DNA from: Grimontia kaedaensis
GTDB lineage: Bacteria > Pseudomonadota > Gammaproteobacteria > Enterobacterales > Vibrionaceae
Assembly (NCBI RefSeq): GCF_023746615.1
Contig: NZ_CP082275.1
Span: forward strand, 1,674,001-1,738,000
DNA length: 64,000 nucleotides
Reading direction: 5' to 3'
Of this stretch, positions 33,501 through 41,928 are shown piece by piece. Both the position numbers and the translations under genes were made by a program. The notes beneath the pieces are model-generated. The model did no database searches, was not told the DNA's origin, and saw only the letters and a program-made list of their open reading frames with translations. Numbering within the stretch: the stretch's first letter is position 1; each line of letters starts with the position of its first letter.

Positions 33501-36500
33501 AATGCGAGAACTGACCGATTGATTCCGGACGATGTGAGAATCAGTAGCACTCAGTTGGATGATCTGATTAAAGACATGGAGGAGGTACTCACCAGTAACG
33601 GTGAGTCCATCAACTTCGAATATGACCAGACAACGGGTGTCCTGTCTGGGCGGGTTGATGGTGAGTTGGTCATAACGCTGAGCTTTGCTGCAACCCAAAG
33701 CAGTGATGGGTATGGCTTGGTGATAGAGCCCTCTATCACTCTCTACAAGCCTATCGACCATAACGCAGACGCGATATCAAACACAAAGGTAACGATTGAC
33801 GGTGATAAGATAATCATTGCTATTTCATTGGATACCAAAGACTCAGATGGTGATGTGATCAGTGGTATCGCAGCGATAAACGTCAATATTCAGGATGGCG
33901 AAGCGCCAGCAATTACCAACGCGCCTTCGTTGAATGTCGAAGAAAGCGATATAAACGCCAATGGCTCAAGCCCCAATCAAAACCGTCCTGGTACTACTCC
34001 CGGCGGCGTGGGCACCGATCAAGATACCGCGACCGGGCAACTGGAAATCAACAGTGGCAGTGATGAAATCGCTGATGTAGCGATAAACGTTAGCGGCTTT
34101 GCCTCGGTAAACAGCGACAATAGTGAAGATGCGGCTGGTACTGCCATTCCGCTGAGTTCAAAAGGCACCGCCGTCACGCTGGAGCTCTCCAGTGATACGT
34201 CTGCCAATAAGGTTTACACCGGTATGGCAGGTACAAGAGAAGTCTTTACGCTAACCGTATTCCCGAATGGCACTTATACCTTTGCACTGCTTGGTGCACT
34301 GGACCATCCAAGAGGTGAAGAGAAAAACTCTCTCGCGATTAACTTCCCTGTCGAAGTGACAGATGCTGATGGCGACAAAGCGACAGCCAATATCGTCGTG
34401 AATGTCCTTGATGATGTGCCTTTTTCGTTGGAGACCGACGGCGTCGGAACTGGCGGTGGCAGTTTGGTGACGGAAGAAGGGGATTCATCTTCACGCATTA
34501 CCATTTTGCCTGCGCGCAATCGTGGCGCGGACGATGCAACCATCAAATCAGTCACCATCAATGGCGAACAGCATGAACTGACACCGGGCATTAATAACCG
34601 CTTCACAGTCACTGAGGGGAGTGGCGGGCAAGAACTCGGCACCTTGGTGATTCATAGCCGAGGTACGGTGGAATTCATTGCTAACGATGACATTACACAC
34701 ACGGGCTCAACCAGCAACCGCATCACAGAATCTTTTAGCTATGAAATTCTCGACGGCGATGGAGACATCGTTGTCGGCACCACGGAAATTGTGGTTGTCG
34801 ATGACCAGCCACAACTTGTCGTCCAAAACGCATCTGGCGTGGAAGATCAGGGCAGGGAGCCAGATCCTAACGATGATTTGGTTGCGAATCCAGCTGATGG
34901 TATCGCCATCAACATGACTGTCGATGTTGGAGACAATGACCAAGGTGAAACGGTTGACCGCGTTCTGATTACGTTGCCATCTAACGCTCACGGAACGTTT
35001 TACGCAAACGGCACCGAGCTGGCGATCAGTGGCAATCAAATTGAGTTACCTGGCAATTTGTTTACGCCCGATTCTGCGAACGAACTTTGGACGTTGCAGG
35101 GTGTGACCTTTGTTCCGGATCAGGATTATTCGGCGGCAAATGGAGTGCCGACCTTTACTGTAACTGGCTTTGTTAAGAATTCAGATGGTTCCGAGCGTCA
35201 GTTAGAAAATCAAACCTTCACGATTACTGTCGAAGGCATAGCCGATGTCCCTATCTGGGATGAAGCTTTAACGGATCTGCATTATCGCATTGATGAAGAC
35301 AGTGAAGGCGCAACGCTTAATTTGAACGCGGAGCTTGAAGACAGGGATGATTCGGAAGAGTTGAACTACATCCTTACGCTCGACAGCGGCAGCGCAACCT
35401 TGTTGCTCAATGGTACGGAGCTGACGCCAACCGATGGCAAATACACTGTCGCCGCAGCGGACATTAACAATGTAGTGGTAAAACCCGACGAAAACTTTTC
35501 CGGTGACATTACTCTGACTGCCATCGCGCAGAGTAAGGAGAAATCCAATTTTGCCTCAGGTCAGCAGACTGCTGACTCGGAAGCACAAACCATTACTATC
35601 GCAGTCGATCCAATTGCAGACACCACCACGCTGAAAGTGACTCGTGTCAGTGGTTTGGAAGATGAGCTTATCGACTTAGCGCCACACATCTCACTGACTG
35701 ACTCAGCTGATACAGACGGCTCAGAGGCGCTTTATGTCTGGATTACAGGCATGCCAACGGGAGCAAAGCTTCTGCTGGGTGATGGCACGGAAGTACCTGA
35801 GAACGGCGGCGTCTATGAAATTGCCTACACAGATATTGGTGGTTTGAAACTTCAGCCACCGCCGGAGAGCAATGTCGATTTCGCGCTCAATGTGCGCGGT
35901 GTGGTGAAAGATACCGTTAACGTCACCAACGCCAGCGGGGTGGCCGAAACCGTCACTGATATCTACGAGACCGGAGCGAAAACCCTTAATGTTGCTTTGA
36001 AAGGTGTGGCTGATGTGCCAGATATTGAAGCAGATTTGGGCAATGTTTGGCAGCCAGTTATCGAAGATGGCGTAGAAACCGGTATTGAAACCACCATTCC
36101 GGAAAATGGGGAAGTTTCACTCTCATTTACTATCAAATCTGGTGAGAAAGGGACTTCTCTGCCTGGCGATGACTCTGAAACACTGTCTACGCTGGTCACC
36201 AATATTCCCAAAGGCGTGACCTTATTAGATACCGACGATGACGAAATCAACCTAGTTTATGCTGGCCTGGGTGCTAATGGTGAACCCCAATATCAGGCCA
36301 AGGTAGATGGGCTTTCAGACGTTAAACTGGTTCCTCCCCCCGGTAGCACAGATGATATTACCCTGACTGTCACCATTATCGTCACTGAAGATGATGGCGA
36401 TTCTTTGACCGTCGACAAAGATGTTATTGTCCATATTGAACCGGAAATTGATGCGCAAGATTACACGCTCAACAGCCGTGGATTTGAAGACCAGAATGTG

Positions 36501-39500
36501 GTCGTTAATTGGCGTCCAAACACGGATGAAGGATTTACTGATAACAACGAATCTATTACGGCCATTACCTTTTCGATGGCTCAGGCAGCGATCGACGATG
36601 GGTATACGCTGACGATTGCAGGCGAATCAACCCCTATTACCTTCTCCGGAGGAGAAGCGGTACTCACTGCTGATCAAGTGAGCAAGCTCTTATCGGGCAG
36701 TAATCTATTACTTAGAGCCCCAGTAAACTCTGACCTCGACCGGGATCTTGATCTAAGCGTGAAGCTAACTGTTGAACAGAAAGACACCGACTCTTCGGCT
36801 ATTGATACCAAAGAGATCACTGGTGATCTGAATGTCCTTATCATCGCGACCGTAGAGAATACTGGAGACATCGAGCTAATTGATGCTTCCGATAATATTC
36901 TTTCGACGACCATTGTCGGCGAGGGTACTGGCTCAATATCACTTTCCAGTCCTGATAGACGTTTGGCATATATAACACCTGAAGGCGTAAACACCGACGG
37001 AAGCAGCGAGGAAATTATTACCCAGGTCGTGGTCACTTTTGTCGCTGATGCCAGTGGAACACCACTGACAGAAGAACAGCTTGAACTCTATGACCAGTTC
37101 TACGTGACAGGTGGGATCAATAATGGTGACGGCAGTTGGACTGTTCCTGCGAATGCATTAGATACATTGGCCATTACGACGTCTGCTAAAACAACAGCGC
37201 CTGTATATGTGCAAATCACTGCGCAGGTTCAGGATCAGGGGGATGGTACTGAAGGAGACATAAGTACTCCCGTAGAACAGAAGCCTATTGTGCTGACACT
37301 GGACTTTCAGGGTGAGACAGGTCAGACCGAGTTGGCAGGTGATATATCGGTCAACTTGCAGAATGTGACTGGCATAGAAGATAAAGCAATCGATCTTGGC
37401 GAGCAGCTAGATGGATATATCCAGATTAATGCTACTGATGCACCAAATGATGAGCTCACATTAGTTATTGATGCTCCGGCGTTGTCATCGATTGGTGCTT
37501 CGGTTTCAGGGATGGAATTCAATTTTGAAACCAGCGAATACGTTGCCAAAGTACCGGTGGGAGCAGATGGCGCGGTCAACCTTTCAGGTATATTCTTGTC
37601 GCTTCCTAAACATTTTGCTGGTGATGCGGTCCTTCCAATAAAACTGGTTAATACAGATCAACTCAGCGGCAACATCAAAGAACTTGATACCTCAATTGCT
37701 CTCGTGGTGACTCCCGTTGTAGATGGCATTGCGACCGAAGTGAAAGTCATTCAAACCGACGGACTGAACAGCGAAGAACAGCCAGTCGATGACGAGTCGG
37801 AATGGGTGCCAGTGGCCAATAAGGCCTTGGAAGATGGCATTATTGAGCTGGATTTTACATCCGAGCTGGTAGACCCGGATAAGTCAACCACATCTGGTGT
37901 AGAAACGATCACTCAGGCGGTATTGAGCGTCGACAGCTCCGTAGGCTTTTTTGTCGATGAAAAGGGAGAGAATCCGCAAAGTTCAATCACAGTCTCCAGT
38001 GCAGATCTCTCGAAGATTTACTTTAAGCCAGTAGAGAACTTCAGTGGTGATGTCAGCATCAAAGTCGATACGACAATTGAAGATCGTGCGGTGAATGACC
38101 AGACAGGTTTGCCTGACTCAGTCACTGTAAAAACTATCTCAACCAATGTTTCCTTCGAAGTGTTACCGGTGAATGACCCTGTTATTTTCAGTGGTAACAC
38201 TTCACCTGTTACGGGCAACGAAGACGAGCAAATCCCACTAACAGGGGTAACGGCTGCGCTGCAGGACACCGATGGATCTGAGAAAATTGTCTCGGTCAAA
38301 CTATCAGGCGTTCCCGATGATTTCCAATTGGTTTCTAACGGTAGCCAGTTGGTGCAGAACAGTGGTGGTGGTAACTGGACGATCAGTGTTCCTGCGAATA
38401 GCCAAAGTTTCACGCTTGATGATATCGCCTTTGTTCCGCCTCAGAACTTCAGCGGTTCGATGACGGTAGAGATGGTGGTTTATGCCAAAGAAAATCTCCT
38501 GAGTACACCCAAGGAATACAGCACGACGATCGATGTGGTGGTGAACCCGATAGGTGATGGTGTTGATACTGAAATTACGACGTCGGTATCCGGCACAGAA
38601 GATGAAAACATAGAGTTGCCACTCGATGTCACCGTGTTAGATAACAAATCTTCTTATGACGGTACAGGCTTGTCGGTAACAGAAAATGGCCCAGAAGTGG
38701 TTAAAGTTGTTTTGACCAATGTGCCTGATAGCTCCACCATCAGTTTACCGCCTGGTGTCGCGAGTGGCAGCAGTGCTGAAAAACAACCTGACGGCAGTTG
38801 GATTGTGATCGCAAACCAGACCACTCTGTCTTCGTTGATATTCACGCCGGGTGATGCCAATGAAAATAACTGGAATGGTCAGCTCGAAGTCTCGATTCGT
38901 GCCATCGACAATGGCGTAGAAGCAGAGAGCTCGCTCTGGGTGAATCAGGTTATTGACGTTACCGTCACGCCCGTGAACGATGAACCAGAGCTCACATTAC
39001 CGACTTCTCTTGAAGCCGAAGAAGAGACCACGCTGCTCATCGAATCTATCCAAGTGAAAGATGTCGATGCCAATGAAACAGCGGGTGGAAATATATCGAT
39101 TCGTTTGAGTGTTATTGATGGAGTCATTGGCTTACCTGACTCACCACCATTGCCTTCGGGTGTGACTGTGAGTGGTCAGGGTACCAATAACATGACACTT
39201 GAGGGGCCACTGGATGCTATCAATGAGGCGCTCTCCAACGGTGTGACTTACCTGGGAGATACTAACTTCAGTGGTGAAGATACTCTGACTGTGACGGTGA
39301 ATGACAATGGAAATACTGGTGATGGAGGAGCGAAAACTGATGTTGAGTCAGTGAATATCAATGTGCTGCCCAAACCGGATATTCCGACCTTAACCTTGAA
39401 CACGCCTCAAACTGCGGCGGTTGCAGGTAGTGTGTCATCCGTGATTCCTTTGCTTGGATTGGCAGCCACACTTACTGATCCTTCAGAAACGCTTTCCATT

Positions 39501-40727
39501 GAAATCCGAGATGTACCTGCAGGACTCACGTTTGTAGATTCAGACGGCGTGGCGATGGGCACAGGGCCTAGTGGCGGCGTGTTAACCCTGACGCCAGCTG
39601 AGCTGGGCCAGCTCTATGTCACTGGCTCATCAGTGTTGTCGAGCACCGTTGAAGTGGTCGCGATTTCAACAACCTCTGCCGGTGATTCTGCAGAGTCAGA
39701 CTCCATCGAGCTATCTATCAATGTCTCTAACGCGGGCGCCGGTGTGATTACTGCCGTCGATCCATCAGTCGATAATCTAGTGGTATCGGGCACAGAAGAT
39801 GCAACTCTCGAAGGTGGTGCTGGTGAAGACACCCTTATAGGCGGGCTAGGCGCGGATATTCTTAGCGGTGGTGCTGGCGATGACAGCCTCTGGGGAGGTA
39901 AAGAAGGGGAAGCGGACAGCAGTGTAGACAGGTTTGTCTGGGAGGCATCTGATTTGGGTTCATCGGAAAGTCCTGCTGCGGATACCATCGAAGACTTCGA
40001 TACCGCGACAGATGTGGTGGACTTAAGTAGCGCATTAGCTCTCAAGAACCTTACGAGCTTCGCTGCCTTGACGGATATTCTCGAGTTTACGGAGAGTAGC
40101 GGTAGCACAACGCTGAGTATTTCTGTGGGTGGAAACAAGGTTCAGGAGATTGCTTACAATGGCGTTAGTCTTGATGAAATGGTCAATGGTACGGCGTCAG
40201 GAATGACTCAAGAAGAAATTCTCACATCCGTCATCGACAGTGGTCAGCTCTATCTCGGTACCAATTTCGGCAATGAATCTGCCAATACGCTGGTGGCTGA
40301 TGATGTAGGAGAAAGCTTATTTGGTATGAATGGCAACGACACGCTTCAAGCGGGCAAAGGCGATGACATTCTCACGGGCGGCGAAGGGGACGATCTCTTT
40401 GTATGGCTGGAGTCTTCGCTTAGCACTCCAGCAAACACAGACAGAGTAACGGATCTTACACTGGGCCAGGACAAGCTCGATATTTCCGATTTGCTGACGG
40501 GTATTGGCACAAACCCAGAAGCGTCAGACCTGTTGCCGTTTTTTGATGACGCGTCTGTGACAAGTGATGGCACTATTTCATTAACGTTGTCATCCAATGG
40601 TCAAACTCAAAACATTGTGTTGGAGAGCATGGATATATCCAGTTCAGGGCTTGATTTGGCGGCGGGGTCCAGTACTTCTGCCATTATTACTGCGCTCTAT
40701 GAGCAACAAGCGATTAAGGTGGACTGA
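27555..40727 (+). CDS. Giant LapA/BapA-like repeat adhesin, type I secreted, with N-terminal retention module
   Basis: A 4390-residue surface adhesin. Residues 1-135 form a LapA-type retention module: short beta-rich segment, a CATC motif at 74-77, a helix (EEAIALLDGDIAALQEAILA) and a PAAG site at 130-133 followed by a Gly-rich linker, the place where the periplasmic protease LapG cuts LapA-type proteins. Then come beta-sandwich repeats, including four long near-identical units of about 325 residues (about 504-1786) resembling T1SS-143 domains, many Ig/cadherin-like domains with D-x-D-G-D calcium motifs, and near the C-terminus RTX nonapeptides (GGLGADILSGGAGDDSLWGG) plus a second RTX block (GKGDDILTGGEGDDLF) and a type I secretion target region ending ALYEQQAIKVD. 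It should tether cells to surfaces and be released when c-di-GMP falls. A TolC-type channel gene diverges from it. Confidence 0.88.
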   Translation: MKAAGTDTLASVNTENVSASITVEEGLVYLVQNHTANPITDSSEVKIDDIVVASPNARYVVIKDGVPVLVSEPCATCIQINDEDIEIIGLGEDVTLAESEEAIALLDGDIAALQEAILAGVDPTLDFEAPAAGAGGGATSSSIGDFAVIQYNNLSVLAQAGFDTVFSPNSVAPADDDDLPILPPLGGESLAILITETDLQPDEYPVSTSSTVLVASSSLPLDADSFAIEPTVAVALIAELTADTQSGGESLTYILSADGKTITGSLNGETIVTISVAGSQLGLDVEVTVSITLNAPLDHNADGDGAGLVSVAGDAINIDMNIQGQDIAGNDLDTPITANVSVLDGADPTLSPDSLTVNENNVEYVSEPIPINLDVNSDALESIGFISTTALTDVLSAITSNGQSTTFVVEDSEIRLSLESDPSVVVMSIALLPVSDAANEYAYVVTQNASIDEQGDSNNVVIPVTVQAQDDDGDVGSGTFSVTFEDGDNASGANATIEGQYDLTEDQLEEPALVANGTITLDAAADRLVPDTIEVSNLAGLQSELNELTSGGDALTFTFSKTGNVVEITGTKPDGADIVNITLTASQNSGTGAQGISIASAFTLDGPLDHLDPGQFADNQWVTISSASGSDEEIFDINVELQVQDTDGDPLDAPISVKYQVEDGIKPLIDATDSTLTDPMVGASASTTSESLGLEVGSDDIASLTWDLDSFFETFIESLTSNGNALSLLTPLSKLNVDGVPIQIGYTESGTAISVLTIELDQASNEYKVTLAQPIDEPTDDKVEFPLTVKVTDDDGDSTTSEFTLTINDAGNASGESATESGGFEITEDRLNEPAQTVNGTITLDAKTDRLQPDSVSIANLSELRAELNELTSGGDALTFSIEPGTAANVIELVGKKADGTEVFSLTLTTTQQPGSGAQGISIASAFTLNEPLDHIEDSKFADNQWVIINPASGSSEEIFDIKLQLQVLDTDNDALDAPIEVTYSIEDGIHPAINAADVELVDPLKGGSASTVSGSLGLNIGSDDIESLVWQLDSTFETTIEGFTSNGNALSLLTPLSDLNDSDNPINIGYVDGTGATITVMTVTLDQANNDYDVALLQPLDQTTANDKIEIPLSVKVTDKDGDTADTDFTITIGDNDNANGVNVSVSGNYDLTEDQLNEPAQTANGTITLDATTDRLQPDSVNIANLAALQTELNELTSGGDALTFTIQPGTADNVIELVGKKADGTEVVSLTLTTTQISGSGAQGITIDSVFTLNLPLDHADPDKFADNQWVTIKSASGSSEEIFDIKLQLQAKDTDDDLLDAPIEVTYSVEDGIHPEIAVQDASVTDPNSGSTATETRSLGLDIGSDDIESLVWQLDNAFQTTVEGLTSNGNTLSLLSPINDLNDSDNPIEIGYTDGSGATVTVMTIALDADSNQYTVTLSQSIDQPSDEKVELPLSVKVTDHDGDSDSSDFTVTVNDGSNASGESATVSGEYEITEDRLNEPAQTVNGTITLDAAADRLLPNSISIANLTPLIGELNELTSGGDALTFRIEAGTADNVITLMGEKGDGTEVISLTLTTTQSAGTGAQGLSIASVFTLSEPLDHVEESRFADNQWVTVKPASGSDDEIFDIKVQFQARDTDNDLLDTPIEVTYSVEDGINAIMEVVNAELTEPANGDTPVSTTESLGLEVGSDDITSLVWDLEASLATQIEGLTSEGNALTLLKPLNELNGSNKTIEVGYIDGSGATITVLTVAIDQANNQYTATVNRPIEQPDSESVELPLSLKVTDDDGDTTTSDFTLTIKDGAPPSVDPVDSTLIDPIIGSTRSQQNISLGITQGTDAIQSIEFYAPSGLEAALNAITSSGYQTSVQPQPFSSLTNEIIVVIDDPSLSASSSPANGDTVLTIKLDTDASGKPTGEYSVVLDLAVDQAGSDLELPIGVKVTDIDGDEVTGEFTVTIEDDDSAIIPSTDKTLPITEPDLTPDGAQVGYPDTSTVSLTVNARTDRLIPDDVRISSTQLDDLIKDMEEVLTSNGESINFEYDQTTGVLSGRVDGELVITLSFAATQSSDGYGLVIEPSITLYKPIDHNADAISNTKVTIDGDKIIIAISLDTKDSDGDVISGIAAINVNIQDGEAPAITNAPSLNVEESDINANGSSPNQNRPGTTPGGVGTDQDTATGQLEINSGSDEIADVAINVSGFASVNSDNSEDAAGTAIPLSSKGTAVTLELSSDTSANKVYTGMAGTREVFTLTVFPNGTYTFALLGALDHPRGEEKNSLAINFPVEVTDADGDKATANIVVNVLDDVPFSLETDGVGTGGGSLVTEEGDSSSRITILPARNRGADDATIKSVTINGEQHELTPGINNRFTVTEGSGGQELGTLVIHSRGTVEFIANDDITHTGSTSNRITESFSYEILDGDGDIVVGTTEIVVVDDQPQLVVQNASGVEDQGREPDPNDDLVANPADGIAINMTVDVGDNDQGETVDRVLITLPSNAHGTFYANGTELAISGNQIELPGNLFTPDSANELWTLQGVTFVPDQDYSAANGVPTFTVTGFVKNSDGSERQLENQTFTITVEGIADVPIWDEALTDLHYRIDEDSEGATLNLNAELEDRDDSEELNYILTLDSGSATLLLNGTELTPTDGKYTVAAADINNVVVKPDENFSGDITLTAIAQSKEKSNFASGQQTADSEAQTITIAVDPIADTTTLKVTRVSGLEDELIDLAPHISLTDSADTDGSEALYVWITGMPTGAKLLLGDGTEVPENGGVYEIAYTDIGGLKLQPPPESNVDFALNVRGVVKDTVNVTNASGVAETVTDIYETGAKTLNVALKGVADVPDIEADLGNVWQPVIEDGVETGIETTIPENGEVSLSFTIKSGEKGTSLPGDDSETLSTLVTNIPKGVTLLDTDDDEINLVYAGLGANGEPQYQAKVDGLSDVKLVPPPGSTDDITLTVTIIVTEDDGDSLTVDKDVIVHIEPEIDAQDYTLNSRGFEDQNVVVNWRPNTDEGFTDNNESITAITFSMAQAAIDDGYTLTIAGESTPITFSGGEAVLTADQVSKLLSGSNLLLRAPVNSDLDRDLDLSVKLTVEQKDTDSSAIDTKEITGDLNVLIIATVENTGDIELIDASDNILSTTIVGEGTGSISLSSPDRRLAYITPEGVNTDGSSEEIITQVVVTFVADASGTPLTEEQLELYDQFYVTGGINNGDGSWTVPANALDTLAITTSAKTTAPVYVQITAQVQDQGDGTEGDISTPVEQKPIVLTLDFQGETGQTELAGDISVNLQNVTGIEDKAIDLGEQLDGYIQINATDAPNDELTLVIDAPALSSIGASVSGMEFNFETSEYVAKVPVGADGAVNLSGIFLSLPKHFAGDAVLPIKLVNTDQLSGNIKELDTSIALVVTPVVDGIATEVKVIQTDGLNSEEQPVDDESEWVPVANKALEDGIIELDFTSELVDPDKSTTSGVETITQAVLSVDSSVGFFVDEKGENPQSSITVSSADLSKIYFKPVENFSGDVSIKVDTTIEDRAVNDQTGLPDSVTVKTISTNVSFEVLPVNDPVIFSGNTSPVTGNEDEQIPLTGVTAALQDTDGSEKIVSVKLSGVPDDFQLVSNGSQLVQNSGGGNWTISVPANSQSFTLDDIAFVPPQNFSGSMTVEMVVYAKENLLSTPKEYSTTIDVVVNPIGDGVDTEITTSVSGTEDENIELPLDVTVLDNKSSYDGTGLSVTENGPEVVKVVLTNVPDSSTISLPPGVASGSSAEKQPDGSWIVIANQTTLSSLIFTPGDANENNWNGQLEVSIRAIDNGVEAESSLWVNQVIDVTVTPVNDEPELTLPTSLEAEEETTLLIESIQVKDVDANETAGGNISIRLSVIDGVIGLPDSPPLPSGVTVSGQGTNNMTLEGPLDAINEALSNGVTYLGDTNFSGEDTLTVTVNDNGNTGDGGAKTDVESVNINVLPKPDIPTLTLNTPQTAAVAGSVSSVIPLLGLAATLTDPSETLSIEIRDVPAGLTFVDSDGVAMGTGPSGGVLTLTPAELGQLYVTGSSVLSSTVEVVAISTTSAGDSAESDSIELSINVSNAGAGVITAVDPSVDNLVVSGTEDATLEGGAGEDTLIGGLGADILSGGAGDDSLWGGKEGEADSSVDRFVWEASDLGSSESPAADTIEDFDTATDVVDLSSALALKNLTSFAALTDILEFTESSGSTTLSISVGGNKVQEIAYNGVSLDEMVNGTASGMTQEEILTSVIDSGQLYLGTNFGNESANTLVADDVGESLFGMNGNDTLQAGKGDDILTGGEGDDLFVWLESSLSTPANTDRVTDLTLGQDKLDISDLLTGIGTNPEASDLLPFFDDASVTSDGTISLTLSSNGQTQNIVLESMDISSSGLDLAAGSSTSAIITALYEQQAIKVD
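29064..32913 (+). repeat. Four tandem ~975-bp repeats inside the adhesin gene
   Basis: Units begin at 29064, 30033, 31014 and 31989, each at the codons for T-E-D-[QR]-L-[EN]-E-P-A, giving periods of 969, 981 and 975 bases, all multiples of three. Within units, blocks such as NELTSGGDALTF, GAQGISIAS and FADNQWV recur. The last unit fades after about 32913 into more divergent domains. Period lengths suit in-frame gain or loss of units by recombination. Confidence 0.88.
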
Positions 40728-40880
40728 ACGTTGAGCAGTGCCAAACAAACGTGGTGTTCTGACCCAAGGTGTTGAATTGGAGGTAACTAATTTCGCTAAT
40801 TGAGTCGTCTGTCGATAGATTAAGACTATGCTGTTAGAGGACATTACTGTTTTTTGCCCCGACATGCATTGAGATTTGGT

Positions 40881-41867
40881 ATGAGCACAGAACTTAAAAC
40901 ATCAATCTTGACAGAAAGTGGTACCAATGAGCTCGAGATTATAGAGTTTCGATTAGAAAAGTTATTACCCGATGGGTCCAAGAAAGTTTGCTATTACGGA
41001 ATTAACGTCGCCAAAGTGCGTGAAGTCATTCGTGTGCCGGAGACCACCGACTACCCGAATGCGCAACCTAATGTGTTGGGGGTATTCTCTCTCCGGGGCA
41101 AACTCATTCCTTTGGTGGATTTAGCCAGTTGGTTGGGGGTGCCCACAACGAATAATGTCGATGAAAAAGTTGTCATCGTGACGGATTTTAACAAGATGGC
41201 GAATGGCTTCTTGGTAGATAGCGTCAGTCGGATACACCGTATTTCTTGGGAAGAGGTAGAATCTCCCAGTCAATTTCTCGAAGCGTCAGATCAAGACTGC
41301 GTGGTGGCAGTTGTCCGTCAGGAAACCAATCTCATCATGATCCTGGACTTTGAGAAAATCATTGCTGATATCAACCCAGAACTCAGCATGGAAAAATACG
41401 ACGTCACAAAAGATAAATCTGTGGTTATTGACGACGCCATGATGGCAAAGCGTGAGGCGAAGACCATTCTTGTGGTTGATGATTCTGCGTTTATCAGGCG
41501 TTTGATTGAGAACACTCTGCGATCGGCGGGTTACAACGTGATAACGGCGAAAGATGGCCAGGAAGGCCTCGACAACATGATCGAGTTTGTCCGGCTTTGT
41601 ACTGAAGAACAACAGCCAATCACAGAATTTGTTGATGGCGTGGTATCTGACGTAGAAATGCCGAAAATGGACGGCTTGCATTTAGTGAAAAGACTGCGTG
41701 ATATCGGTGAATACAAAGACATTCCGATTGTCATGTTCTCTTCTCTTATGAGTGAAGACAATCGCCGTAAAGCGTTGGACCTTGGCGCTGACGACACCAT
41801 CACCAAACCGGAAATTGGCCGAATGGTAGGTTTAATGGATAGCTTGGTGTTGAAAGAGGGTAAGTAA
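40881..41867 (+). CDS. cheV: Chemotaxis coupling protein CheV
   Basis: A 328-residue protein joining a CheW-like domain to a response-regulator receiver. The CheW part (residues about 10-160) has YGINVAKVREVIRVPE and VLGVFSLRGKLIPLVDLASW; the receiver (about 195-320) has ILVVDDSAFIRRLIENTLRS, the phospho-acceptor Asp in GVVSDVEMPKMDGL and the switch Lys in ADDTITKPEI. It links chemoreceptors to CheA and tunes signalling when phosphorylated. ATG 40881 is preferred; a TTG nine codons upstream adds a non-family stretch. It follows the adhesin by 153 bases, likely with its own promoter. Confidence 0.92.
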   Translation: MSTELKTSILTESGTNELEIIEFRLEKLLPDGSKKVCYYGINVAKVREVIRVPETTDYPNAQPNVLGVFSLRGKLIPLVDLASWLGVPTTNNVDEKVVIVTDFNKMANGFLVDSVSRIHRISWEEVESPSQFLEASDQDCVVAVVRQETNLIMILDFEKIIADINPELSMEKYDVTKDKSVVIDDAMMAKREAKTILVVDDSAFIRRLIENTLRSAGYNVITAKDGQEGLDNMIEFVRLCTEEQQPITEFVDGVVSDVEMPKMDGLHLVKRLRDIGEYKDIPIVMFSSLMSEDNRRKALDLGADDTITKPEIGRMVGLMDSLVLKEGK

Positions 41868-41883
41868 CCTCCCGACAAAAGAA

Positions 41884-41906
41884 AAAAGCGCTGCGAAGGC
41901 GCTTTT
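41884..41906. terminator. Bidirectional terminator between cheV and the TRAP permease gene
   Basis: AAAAGCGC (41884-41891) with GCGCTTTT (41899-41906) around a 7-base loop, A-rich on the left and T-rich on the right, between convergent genes. Confidence 0.85.
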
Positions 41907-41928
41907 CTTGTTTTATGTAAACATGAAT

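Noticed and set aside
39614..40138. 174-codon open frame on the minus strand inside the adhesin gene
   Set aside because: Ser/Ala-rich shadow of the opposite strand of a low-complexity adhesin region; no ribosome site or recognisable domain.
40792..40818. Sigma-28 promoter before cheV (GTCGATAG as -10)
   Set aside because: No TAAA-type -35 occurs at the right distance, so the match is only half.
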